Source: an uncultured Collinsella sp. (GTDB lineage: Bacteria > Actinomycetota > Coriobacteriia > Coriobacteriales > Coriobacteriaceae). Taken from it: a stretch of 31,153 bases of DNA. The notes under the pieces are model-generated. The model was not told the origin of the DNA, did not search any database, and worked only from the letters and a program-made list of their open reading frames with translations. Where the stretch lies: positions 1 to 31,153 of the forward strand of contig UQSC01000010.1 of the NCBI GenBank assembly GCA_900543615.1. Direction: 5' to 3'. The position numbers were made by a program, and so were the translations under genes. Shown here in pieces: positions 19,804 through 26,090 of this stretch (position 1 is its first letter; every line of letters starts with the position of its first letter).

Positions 19804-21193
19804 ACTCCTCGGTATGCGCCCCATCAAGCTCATAGAACTTGGTGGATGCCGGCAGGAACATCAGGTCGACGTCACCGATCGGGCCCGAACGGTTCTTGGC
19901 CACGACGATACGCGTAACACCCTCGTCGGGTCGATCGTCACGCGAAGCCTCGGCCTCATCGGCGGAGCGGTCCAAGAACATAACGATGTCGGCGTCCTGC
20001 TCGATGGAGCCCGATTCACGCAGGTCGGACAGCTGCGGGCGCTTGCCGGTACGGGACTCGACCTGACGCGACAGCTGCGACAGTGCAATGAGCGGGATCT
20101 TGAGCTCCTTGGCCATGATCTTTAAACCACGCGACATCTCGGAGACCTCGACGGTACGGCTCTCGGAGCGACGCCCCGGCGGAGGACTCACCAGCTGCAG
20201 GTAGTCCAGGATGATGATGGCCTTCTCCTTGTTGTGGAGCATGCGGCGGCTCTTGGCGCGGATCTCGGTCACCGTGGTGCCGGGCGTATCGTCAATCAAA
20301 ATGTCGAGCTTAGACAAGGTCTGCGTGGCCTCGTTGATATTGGCCCACTGCTCGGGGCTAATGCGGCCCGTACGGAAGTCGCTGATCGAAATCATGGCGT
20401 AGGCGCAAATCAGGCGCTGGGCAATTTCCTTGCCCGACATCTCCAGCGAAAAGAAGCCGACGGTATAGCCCGCAGCGGCGGCATTCAGCGCCAGGTTCAG
20501 AGCGAACGACGTCTTACCCACGGCAGGGCGGGCGCCGATAATGATGAGCTGGCCCTCGCGGAAACCCATAAGCATGCGGTCGAGCGACGGGAAGCCGGTG
20601 GGCACGCCCGCGGCCTGTCCGCCGGCCTTACATACTTCCTCGGCCTCGTTATAGGCCTCGACCATAAACTCGGTCAGTGTCTTATAGCTCGACTTGACCT
20701 CGCGCGCCGTGACCTTGAGCAGCTTGCTCTCGGCCAGCTCCACGACCTCTTTGGTGTCGGTAGGGGCGTTATAGGCCAGCGCGTTGATCTCGTTGGTAGC
20801 ACCGATCAGCTCGCGCAGCATCGAGTCGCGACGAACGATGGCGGCATGGTGCTGCCAGTTCACGAGCGACAGGGTCTGACCCATCAGCTCCAAAATGTAG
20901 GCCTCGCCGCCCACGGCATCAAGCTTGTTGATGCTGCGCAGGTAATCGATCAGCGAGATAGAGTCGATGGGAATGCGGCTGTTGTACATATCGACCATCG
21001 CGGTGTAGATGGTCTTATGAATGGGCCGGTAGAAGTCATCGGGCTGCAGCTCGACCTGGGCCTCCTCGACCACCTCGGGCGACAGCAGCATGGCGGCCAG
21101 TACGTTGGCCTCTGCATCTTGGTTTTGAGGGAGACCCAACTTGGAGCCACGGTCCTCGACCGTCAGCCCCGTCTCCCTTTCGTCATATGCCAT
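19802..21193 (-). CDS. dnaB: Replicative DNA helicase DnaB
   Basis: The hexameric 5'-3' helicase of the replication fork. The N-terminal domain (about residues 20-120, LPQNQDAEANVLAAMLLSPE) binds primase. The RecA-like motor domain has Walker A GARPAVGKTS near residue 220, the FFSLEMS motif, Walker B IIILDYLQL and the ALSQLSR segment with RPQLSDLRESGSIEQDAD. No intein is present. ATGs at 21205, 21199 and 21193 are in frame. GAGG lies six bases before the last, so I choose 21193 (463 residues). The family length is normal. The gene lies after the rplI terminator and before purA; dnaB next to rplI is common in bacteria. Confidence 0.96.
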   Translation of the reverse strand: MAYDERETGLTVEDRGSKLGLPQNQDAEANVLAAMLLSPEVVEEAQVELQPDDFYRPIHKTIYTAMVDMYNSRIPIDSISLIDYLRSINKLDAVGGEAYILELMGQTLSLVNWQHHAAIVRRDSMLRELIGATNEINALAYNAPTDTKEVVELAESKLLKVTAREVKSSYKTLTEFMVEAYNEAEEVCKAGGQAAGVPTGFPSLDRMLMGFREGQLIIIGARPAVGKTSFALNLALNAAAAGYTVGFFSLEMSGKEIAQRLICAYAMISISDFRTGRISPEQWANINEATQTLSKLDILIDDTPGTTVTEIRAKSRRMLHNKEKAIIILDYLQLVSPPPGRRSESRTVEVSEMSRGLKIMAKELKIPLIALSQLSRQVESRTGKRPQLSDLRESGSIEQDADIVMFLDRSADEAEASRDDRPDEGVTRIVVAKNRSGPIGDVDLMFLPASTKFYELDGAHTEE

Positions 21194-21349
21194 GAGCATC
21201 CTCATTCATATCGCTTGCGAGCATCCATAGTATCAGCCACAGTCCCAAAACGGGCCGCGCCCCGGCAATCATCACCGAACGAAACGGATGAACGGTCCCG
21301 TGTATAGGACTTCGACGCAACGCCTGCCATGACGCTCGCTGAGCGTAGA

Positions 21350-21385
21350 AAACAAAAGGGCGCCCTGGTTTCCCAGAGCGCCCTT
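21350..21385 (-). terminator. Intrinsic terminator after rplI
   Basis: On the minus strand AAGGGCGCTCTGG, loop GAAA, and CCAGGGCGCCCTT form a 13-bp stem with one wobble pair, followed by TTGTTTTC. It begins about 30 bases after the rplI stop and ends the rpsF-ssb-rpsR-rplI transcript. Confidence 0.85.
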
Positions 21386-21417
21386 CTTAGAACAAGATTG
21401 TTGCGTTGCAGCAAATG

Positions 21418-21957
21418 CTACTCGGCAGCAGCCTCAGTCTCGACCTCGGCGGTCTCGGCCTCGGCGGCCTCAGCGGCCTCCTCGACCTCAGCCTCGGCAG
21501 CGAGCTCCTCGGCGGTAACGCCAACGAGAACGACAACCTCGGCCTTGATCTCGCGGTACAGCGAGATGGCAACGGTGTGGGCACCGGCAACCTTGATGGG
21601 CTTACCGAGCTCGACGCGCTTACGGTCGATGTCCATACCGAGCTGAGCCTTGATGGCGTCAGCGATCATAGCGGCGGTAACGGAGCCAAAGAGGATGCCC
21701 TCGTCGCCGACCTTGACGTCAACGGTGACCGTCTTGCCCTCGAAGGCAGCCTTGGTCTCGTTGGCGGTAGCCAGACGGACGGCCTCGCGCTTGGCGATGT
21801 TGTTGCGACGCTCGTCAAGCTGCTTGAGGTTGCCCTTGGTGGCGGCAACAGCGAGCTTCTTGGGGAACAGGAAGTTCTCAGCGTAACCCTGAGCGACCTC
21901 TACGACGTCACCCTCGCCGCCCTTGCCCTTGATCTCATCGAGAAGAATAACCTTCAT
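21418..21957 (-). CDS. rplI: 50S ribosomal protein L9
   Basis: L9 binds 23S rRNA near the L1 stalk. The N-terminal RNA-binding domain is clear (MKVILLDEIKGKGGEGDVVEVAQGYAENFLFPKKLA, shown by its parts MKVILLDE, GYAENFLFPKK). It is followed by the long connecting helix and the C-terminal domain with GSVTAAMIADAIK. At 179 residues it is about 30 longer than usual because of a C-terminal tail (150-179) made almost only of Ala and Glu. The ATG at 21957 has AAGGGAG upstream. It is the last gene of the rpsF operon, 15 bases after rpsR, and ends at a strong terminator. Confidence 0.97.
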   Translation of the reverse strand: MKVILLDEIKGKGGEGDVVEVAQGYAENFLFPKKLAVAATKGNLKQLDERRNNIAKREAVRLATANETKAAFEGKTVTVDVKVGDEGILFGSVTAAMIADAIKAQLGMDIDRKRVELGKPIKVAGAHTVAISLYREIKAEVVVLVGVTAEELAAEAEVEEAAEAAEAETAEVETEAAAE

Positions 21958-21972
21958 GATGCGTCTCCCTTC

Positions 21973-22239
21973 TTAGCCGCGGTCGCGGTTGCCACGAGAG
22001 GAAACCACGGGGACGGTGTACGGCAGGAGAGCCATCTCGCGGGCGCGCTTGATGGCGTTGGCGATGTCATGCTGATGCTGCGTGCAAGCGCCAGTGACGC
22101 GACGGGGCTTGATCTTGCCACGGTCGGTCATGTACTTACGGAGAAGCTGAGTGTCCTTATAGTCGATGAACTCAGTGTTCTCCTTGCAGAACTGGCAGTA
22201 CTTACGACGCGGCTGACGTGCAGAAAAATCATTAGCCAT
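21973..22239 (-). CDS. rpsR: 30S ribosomal protein S18
   Basis: S18 sits on the platform of the small subunit and pairs with S6. The 88-residue protein has the family core YCQFC...IDYKD...LLRKYMTDRGKIKPRR, then GACTQHQHDIANAIKRAR (Cys in GAC replaces the usual short residue set). The YCQFC pair resembles the cysteine-containing S18 form, which may bind zinc, although only three cysteines are visible. The frame extends 17 codons upstream, but homology starts at the ATG at 22239, with AAAGG upstream. It lies between ssb and rplI in the standard order. Confidence 0.97.
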   Translation of the reverse strand: MANDFSARQPRRKYCQFCKENTEFIDYKDTQLLRKYMTDRGKIKPRRVTGACTQHQHDIANAIKRAREMALLPYTVPVVSSRGNRDRG

Positions 22240-22311
22240 GTCAAAATACCTTTCGTTTGGCAACTTCGGCGAACCGAAGCCGCCTCTCACTCAAAAATAG
22301 GTGAACAGCCC

Positions 22312-22767
22312 TTAAAACGGGATGTCCTCATCGTAGACGTCGACCGCGGGCGGCGTAGCCACCGGTGCGGCAGGACGCGGTGCGGGCGCTGCAGGGGCTG
22401 CGGGGGCGTAACCGCCCTGATCGTAGCCACCCTGGCCACCGCGGGAGCTCATAAACTCGATCTCATCGACGATGACCTCAAGCTTGCTCCGGCGCTGGCC
22501 ATCGCGCTCCCAAGAGCTGTAGCGCAGCTTGCCCTCGATCGCGACCTTGTTTCCCTTTGCCAGGAAACGGCTCACGGCCTCGGCGCGCGTGCCGAACATA
22601 GTGCAGTCGACAAAGTTGGGATAGTCCTCCCACTCGCCAGTCTGCGGGTTGCGGCGACGATCGTTCACGGCGACGCCAAAGGACAGAACCTGGGTTCCGC
22701 CAGCGGTGGCGCGCAGCTCGGGATCACGCGTGAGGTTACCGGTGATGTTCACTCGATTGATGCTCAT
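22312..22767 (-). CDS. ssb: Single-stranded DNA-binding protein
   Basis: SSB coats single-stranded DNA in replication and repair. The OB fold occupies residues 1-110, beginning MSINRVNITGNLTRDPELR and including FVDCTMFGTRAEAVSRFLAKG. It is followed by a Gly/Pro/Ala-rich linker (112-140) and the acidic tip DEDIPF that binds partner proteins. The length of 151 residues is normal. It lies between rpsF and rpsR, which is standard. The ATG at 22767 has AGGAAG upstream. Confidence 0.97.
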   Translation of the reverse strand: MSINRVNITGNLTRDPELRATAGGTQVLSFGVAVNDRRRNPQTGEWEDYPNFVDCTMFGTRAEAVSRFLAKGNKVAIEGKLRYSSWERDGQRRSKLEVIVDEIEFMSSRGGQGGYDQGGYAPAAPAAPAPRPAAPVATPPAVDVYDEDIPF

Positions 22768-22815
22768 AACTCACTACTTCCTCTTGGGGCACAAGCCCAG
22801 TCCAAAACGACAGTC

Positions 22816-23109
22816 TTACTCCTGGTCGTCGCGACGGACGATCATGTGGCGGACCACAGCGTCGGTGATGCGCAGGACGCGATCAAGCTCGGCGATCTGG
22901 GTAGGATCTGCGTGGAAGTTGATGAGGGTGTAGTCACCATCGGTGAGGTCGTTGATCTCGTAGGCGAGCTTGCGCTTGCCCCACTCGTCAACGGAGTCGA
23001 CCTTGCCAGCGCCCTCAGCGATCGTGGTATCGATACGCTTCATAACAGCGAGACGAGTCTCGGGGTCGAGCGACGGGTCAACAAAGAACAGCAGTTCATA
23101 AGCCTTCAT
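22816..23109 (-). CDS. rpsF: 30S ribosomal protein S6
   Basis: S6 binds S18 on the 30S platform. The 97-residue protein starts MKAYELLFFVDPSLDPE and has the core WGKRKLAYEINDLTDGDYTLINF and the ending VVRHMIVRRDD typical of S6. An upstream in-frame start is available, but GAGGAGGTGAC lies just before the ATG at 23109, which is clearly the real one. It heads the rpsF-ssb-rpsR-rplI operon. A promoter at 23181-23209 and a leader hairpin at 23136-23164 precede it, so feedback by the S6:S18 pair is possible. Confidence 0.97.
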   Translation of the reverse strand: MKAYELLFFVDPSLDPETRLAVMKRIDTTIAEGAGKVDSVDEWGKRKLAYEINDLTDGDYTLINFHADPTQIAELDRVLRITDAVVRHMIVRRDDQE

Positions 23110-23135
23110 ATTGTCACCTCCTCTGGGCAAATGTG

Positions 23136-23164
23136 GCTTCAGGTCGTGAAGGTGCGCCTGAAGC
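23136..23164 (-). promoter_or_regulatory. Leader hairpin of rpsF, candidate S6:S18 site
   Basis: GCTTCAGG and CCTGAAGC form a perfect 8-bp stem around a 13-base loop (CGCACCTTCACGA) in the rpsF mRNA leader, about 25 bases before the start codon. Leaders of rpsF in many bacteria bind the S6:S18 complex. Position and size fit, but I cannot confirm the consensus, including the CCG bulge. Confidence 0.35.
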
Positions 23165-23180
23165 AGGAAAAGACTTGGTA

Positions 23181-23209
23181 ATAATATCTTTCAACCTCCC
23201 AGGCTGCAA
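23181..23209 (-). promoter_or_regulatory. Promoter of the rpsF operon
   Basis: On the minus strand TTGCAG and TATTAT are separated by exactly 17 bases, a good match to the housekeeping sigma consensus. The transcript would have a leader of about 65 bases. Confidence 0.7.
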
Positions 23210-23559
23210 GAATGTGCAGCTACAACCTCATGACCTCCACATATGTCCATACTCACACGGCACTTCATGCGTCTTCCAACCAAATGCTGACCAAATGCTT
23301 GACGGATCCGTGGACAAGATACGGCGCTGCGGGGACAAACTGAGCCAAGCCGCAGGTCAGCGAGCGCATGGTTGTGGTCGCGAAATACATACCAGTGGTT
23401 CACAACACCGCTTAAAGATTTTTAAAATTGCCGCCACGGCGTTTATAAATACCCATTTTGAACAATTTGCCGCATGCAACCCTGCTGGTCAGAGCCCGTT
23501 TTTGCCCTCCTAGATCCCGTCACGAAGCCAAACGTTTCAAAAAATGCCAACTTTTCTGT

Positions 23560-23587
23560 TTGCACTTTGCGATTCCTCGTGTATACT
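23560..23587 (+). promoter_or_regulatory. Promoter of the tRNA-Ser genes
   Basis: TTGCAC and TATACT are separated by 16 bases. The -10 box ends 16 bases before the first base of tRNA-Ser, leaving room for a short leader. Confidence 0.7.
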
Positions 23588-23603
23588 GACTTTCGCATTT
23601 AAC

Positions 23604-23694
23604 GGAGAGTTGTCCGAGTGGCCGAAGGAGCACGATTGGAAATCGTGTAGGCGTCAAAAGCGTCTCCAGGGTTCAAATCCCTGACTCTCCGCCA
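23604..23694 (+). tRNA. tRNA-Ser (anticodon GGA)
   Basis: A complete class II tRNA. The acceptor arms GGAGAGT and ACTCTCC pair fully. The anticodon stem CACGA/TCGTG encloses the loop TTGGAAA, giving anticodon GGA for UCU/UCC codons. A long variable arm (GGCGTCAAAAGCGTC) and T-loop GGTTCAAATCC follow. The 3' CCA is encoded. Confidence 0.97.
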
Positions 23695-23703
23695 GTTAAT
23701 TCC

Positions 23704-23732
23704 AAAGCAGGCCTTCGAGCCTGCTTTGTTTT
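23704..23732 (+). terminator. Terminator-like hairpin between two tRNA-Ser genes
   Basis: AAAGCAGGC, loop CTTCGA, and GCCTGCTTT are followed by GTTTTT. It has full intrinsic terminator form although another tRNA starts 11 bases later. No separate promoter is obvious in the short space, so the second tRNA may depend on read-through. Confidence 0.75.
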
Positions 23733-23742
23733 TACCCCACGC

Positions 23743-23833
23743 GGAGGGGTGGCAGAGTGGTTGAATGCGGCGGTCTCGAAAACCGTTTGGCCTGTATAAG
23801 GTCACGAGGGTTCGAATCCCTCCTCCTCCGCCA
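23743..23833 (+). tRNA. tRNA-Ser (anticodon CGA)
   Basis: Acceptor arms GGAGGGG and CTCCTCC pair with one G-U. The anticodon loop CTCGAAA between GCGGT and ACCGT gives anticodon CGA for UCG codons. A long variable arm and T-loop GGTTCGAATCC are present. The 3' CCA is encoded. Confidence 0.96.
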
Positions 23834-23843
23834 TTTTGGTTGA

Positions 23844-23873
23844 GAAAGCTCCCGGGAATGGGAGCTTTTTTGT
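23844..23873 (+). terminator. Terminator after tRNA-Ser (CGA)
   Basis: AAAGCTCCC and GGGAGCTTT pair around GGGAAT, followed by TTTTG. It ends the tRNA transcript. Confidence 0.8.
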
Positions 23874-23906
23874 TATCGGATCCCCTCTCGGCCGCACATC
23901 CCAACC

Positions 23907-23971
23907 AAACATGTACATCACCCTCCAAAAACGACATTTTTCGACATCTTTGGAGGCTGATGTACATGTTT
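23907..23971. repeat. 65-bp palindromic element, copy 1
   Basis: Arms 23907-23929 (AAACATGTACATCACCCTCC then AAA) and 23949-23971 pair over 23 bases with one mismatch. The 19-base centre is AACGACATTTTTCGACATC. A second copy in the same orientation with the same length and nearly the same centre lies at 25116-25180. The two copies bracket the nuclease-like gene. Conservation of the centre, not only of the stem, argues for one mobile or protein-bound family rather than two unrelated terminators. Confidence 0.85.
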
Positions 23972-24077
23972 GCATATCGCACTCGGCGCACGATCGGCCG
24001 TTTTGCCAGCATTCGGTATATTTCCTCACTTCAACGGACATAAGGACTGCATATCGGCATAAAGCGAGAGGTCCCCA

Positions 24078-25085
24078 ATGGATACTCCTGTTCTCATTTC
24101 GCATAAAACGGCGTGGCTCGTCCATCATGCGCCACAAGACCTGGTTCAAGCGATCGCGCAACACGACTACCAGATAGGCGCAAGAGGCCTCTCCACCCAG
24201 CAGCGTATCACGCGCATTCGACAGGCTCTTACCGACTGCGGTATTCCCACTAGCATGCTTGAGACTATCGATATCTCCGTTGTATTTGCCTTCGAGCGAA
24301 TCCGCGCCAACGGTGTAAATTGCCACGTTCTTGGCCAAAATCTACCCTACGACCATATCGACGAGCTGTCCCCTGGTATTTTTATCACCGACGAAGCCCT
24401 TACCTTCGTATTCGCTGCCGAGTGGATGGACAGAATCGAATACCTCGAATACGGCTACGAAGTTTGCGGTGACTATCGCATGGGGCTCAATCCCGATGAC
24501 CCTTACACCGATCAACCGGCTACCGCTTCCAAGAACGAAATTGTCGATCTGCTCGATCGGCACCCCGGCAAACCCGGTGCCACACGCGCCCGACTCGCGC
24601 TCAGGCATATCTACGACCACTCAGCCTCACCCATGGAGACCGCATCCGCTATCGCCCTTTCACTCCCGACGAGCGAAGGCGGCGTTGGCATCCGAGGTGT
24701 CGAACTCAACAAGCCGCTCGAAATCCCTAAACGACTTTGGCATTGCACCAAAGTTCGAACGCTCAAAATCGATGCCCTCATTACCTATAAACGCAGAGAG
24801 CTCGGCATCGAATATAAGGGCGGCTTTCACGACGAGGCCGAACGCAAGGGAGCAGATGCGGAGCGAGAGGCCGTACTCGCCCAAATGGGCTATCGCATCG
24901 TCACGCTCACCTCAACGCAATTTGCCAGCCAACTCGCTTTCCACCGTGCCATGAACAATATCCGCGAAGCACTCGGCATGCCTCGTTGCGTAGATGCCGA
25001 GTATCAGCGAAAGCAAAACGAACTGCGCAAGGTGCTTATCCGCAACTGGAAGAGCAATCAAGCCGAAGAGTCGCCTTCTGAGTAA
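24078..25085 (+). CDS. AbiEi/DUF559-like protein with PD-(D/E)XK nuclease-type C-terminal domain
   Basis: A 335-residue protein of a family that I recall as expanded in Coriobacteriia and loosely linked to AbiEi antitoxin or DUF559 proteins. Residues 1-135 resemble the N-terminal part of those proteins, including FAAEWMDRIEYLEYGYEVCG. Residues 180-300 look like a DUF559/Vsr-type fold: SPMETAS with Glu187, LKIDALITY with Asp232, then GIEYKGGFH with Glu245 and Lys247, and a final GYRIVTLTSTQF strand. This gives a complete E-D-ExK active-site set, so a DNA-cutting role is plausible but unproven. The ATG at 24078 has GAGAGG upstream. It stands alone on the plus strand between two 65-bp palindromes and next to tRNA genes, with no toxin partner. 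Confidence 0.7.
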   Translation: MDTPVLISHKTAWLVHHAPQDLVQAIAQHDYQIGARGLSTQQRITRIRQALTDCGIPTSMLETIDISVVFAFERIRANGVNCHVLGQNLPYDHIDELSPGIFITDEALTFVFAAEWMDRIEYLEYGYEVCGDYRMGLNPDDPYTDQPATASKNEIVDLLDRHPGKPGATRARLALRHIYDHSASPMETASAIALSLPTSEGGVGIRGVELNKPLEIPKRLWHCTKVRTLKIDALITYKRRELGIEYKGGFHDEAERKGADAEREAVLAQMGYRIVTLTSTQFASQLAFHRAMNNIREALGMPRCVDAEYQRKQNELRKVLIRNWKSNQAEESPSE

Positions 25086-25115
25086 CGACGAACCCACTCA
25101 CCCCGCGCTTCCCCC

Positions 25116-25180
25116 AAACATGTACGTCACCCTCCAAAAACGACATTTTTTGACATCTTTGGAGTGTGATGTACACGTTT
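25116..25180. repeat. 65-bp palindromic element, copy 2
   Basis: Arms 25116-25138 and 25158-25180 pair with three mismatches. The centre AACGACATTTTTTGACATC differs from copy 1 by one base. Copy 1 and copy 2 match at about 60 of 65 positions by eye and have the same orientation. It starts 30 bases after the stop of the nuclease-like gene. Confidence 0.85.
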
Positions 25181-25221
25181 TGAACCTATGACCGTACCCA
25201 GTCCCGACCGTTTGCCGAGGA

Positions 25222-25294
25222 ATGGGGTCGCGATGCCCGCCAACCATGTACTATGTACGGGCATTGTCCAAACCCGTAACTCAAAGGACCCCAT
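25222..25294 (+). promoter_or_regulatory. Nested inverted repeats before the TRIC gene, possible structured leader
   Basis: ATGGGGTC (25222-25229) pairs with GACCCCAT (25287-25294). Inside it TGCCCG (25234-25239) pairs with CGGGCA (25258-25263). Together they could form a two-helix RNA that ends just before a TTG start at 25296. The closing strand also holds the AAAGGA ribosome binding site. I do not recognise a known riboswitch; the glycine type was considered and does not fit. Confidence 0.35.
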
Positions 25295-25295
25295 C

Positions 25296-25985
25296 TTGCC
25301 CGTCGTCGCCGCTATAACCGTTACCTCACATGCCTCGGATGCCATGGTCGCTATCCCCTTTTGGCTCGAGATGTTCGCCGTTGTCGCTGCATCGATCTCG
25401 GGAGTGTTGGTTGCGCGCGAACACAAGCTCGACCTGGTGGGCGCGGTCGCGCTCGCGGTGGTCTGCGGTCTGGGCGGCGGTCTTTTGCGCGACATGACGC
25501 TGCAGGTGGGCAACGTCTACATCCTCAACCAGCCGATGGCGCTCCCGCTTTCCATTGCCACGGCGGCCATCATCTACATCTTCCCGGCAATCGTCGATAA
25601 ACCCGAGAAACTCATCCCATTGCTCGACATCATTTCGGTCGGCATCTACGCCGCCACCGGAGCGGACAAAGCACTGGTTTATGGCTTTGCGCCGGCCGTA
25701 TGCATCATGATGGGCTTTTTCACCGCGGTGGGTGGCGGCATGTTGCGCGACGGCTTTATGGGCGTGGTTCCGGGCATTTTCCAACGTACTAACTTTTATG
25801 CCATCGCCGCCATCGCCGGATCGACAAGCTATGTAAGCCTCGTCATGAGTGGTTTGGTCAGCAATGTCGCCGCGCTGGTCGTATGCGTCGCGGTGACCAT
25901 GGGTCTGCGCTGGCTCTCGCTGCGCTTTGATGTCAAAAGCCCCACCGAGGAAGACATCGCACGTTTTTTGCATCGCAAAAAGTAG
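25296..25985 (+). CDS. Trimeric intracellular cation channel family protein (UPF0126)
   Basis: A small multi-pass membrane protein of the TRIC/YadS family, whose members conduct cations; the substrate here is unknown. The duplicated Gly-rich motif is present: GLGGGLLRDM in the first half and AVGGGMLRDG in the second. About seven hydrophobic segments follow WLEMFAVVAASISG. The start is uncertain: ATGs at 25188 and 25233 lack a well-spaced ribosome binding site, and the ATG at 25344 has none. A TTG at 25296 has AAAGGA seven bases upstream and gives 229 residues, close to the family length, so I choose it. It stands alone on the plus strand after the second 65-bp palindrome. Confidence 0.85.
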   Translation: MPVVAAITVTSHASDAMVAIPFWLEMFAVVAASISGVLVAREHKLDLVGAVALAVVCGLGGGLLRDMTLQVGNVYILNQPMALPLSIATAAIIYIFPAIVDKPEKLIPLLDIISVGIYAATGADKALVYGFAPAVCIMMGFFTAVGGGMLRDGFMGVVPGIFQRTNFYAIAAIAGSTSYVSLVMSGLVSNVAALVVCVAVTMGLRWLSLRFDVKSPTEEDIARFLHRKK

Positions 25986-26053
25986 GTGGCGCGGGCTCGT
26001 CCCCGAAATGCAACCGAGAGGTTCTTTTAGAGCGCCCGCGCGTTGGGTACCCT

Positions 26054-26078
26054 GTTAGATACATGTCGAGTATCTAAC
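26054..26078 (+). promoter_or_regulatory. Perfect 9+9 dyad before the bactofilin-like gene
   Basis: GTTAGATAC (26054-26062) and GTATCTAAC (26070-26078) are exact reverse complements separated by seven bases. The GAAGGA ribosome binding site begins immediately after. The form fits a dimeric repressor operator, or an mRNA hairpin next to the ribosome binding site. Confidence 0.55.
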
Positions 26079-26090
26079 GAAGGATTCACT

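Larger units (their letters stand above)
23110..23603. other. 494-base gap between rpsF and tRNA-Ser
   Basis: It holds the rpsF leader and promoter on the left and the tRNA-Ser promoter on the right. Between about 23210 and 23555 I see no gene, no strong hairpin and no repeat. Base content drops in GC toward 23400-23460, which includes a TTTTTAAAATTG stretch. Confidence 0.6.

Noticed and set aside
21406..23181. 591-codon plus-strand frame opposite rplI, rpsR, ssb and rpsF
   Set aside because: Spans four conserved genes and two operon gaps in antisense; no ribosome binding site or homology.
23599..24338. Two minus-strand frames with GGGGIRTLVTLYRPNG-like and EEEGFEPS-like peptides
   Set aside because: These are translations across the antisense of the tRNA-Ser genes and the palindrome, a common false prediction.
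23604..25180. Integrated element with tRNA-Ser attachment site
   Set aside because: No copy of the tRNA 3' end appears downstream and no integrase gene is present; only the twin palindromes bracket the cargo gene.
25222..25300. Glycine riboswitch before the TRIC gene
   Set aside because: Only the AAAGGAC tail resembles it; the conserved GCCGAAGG-type core and third helix are absent.
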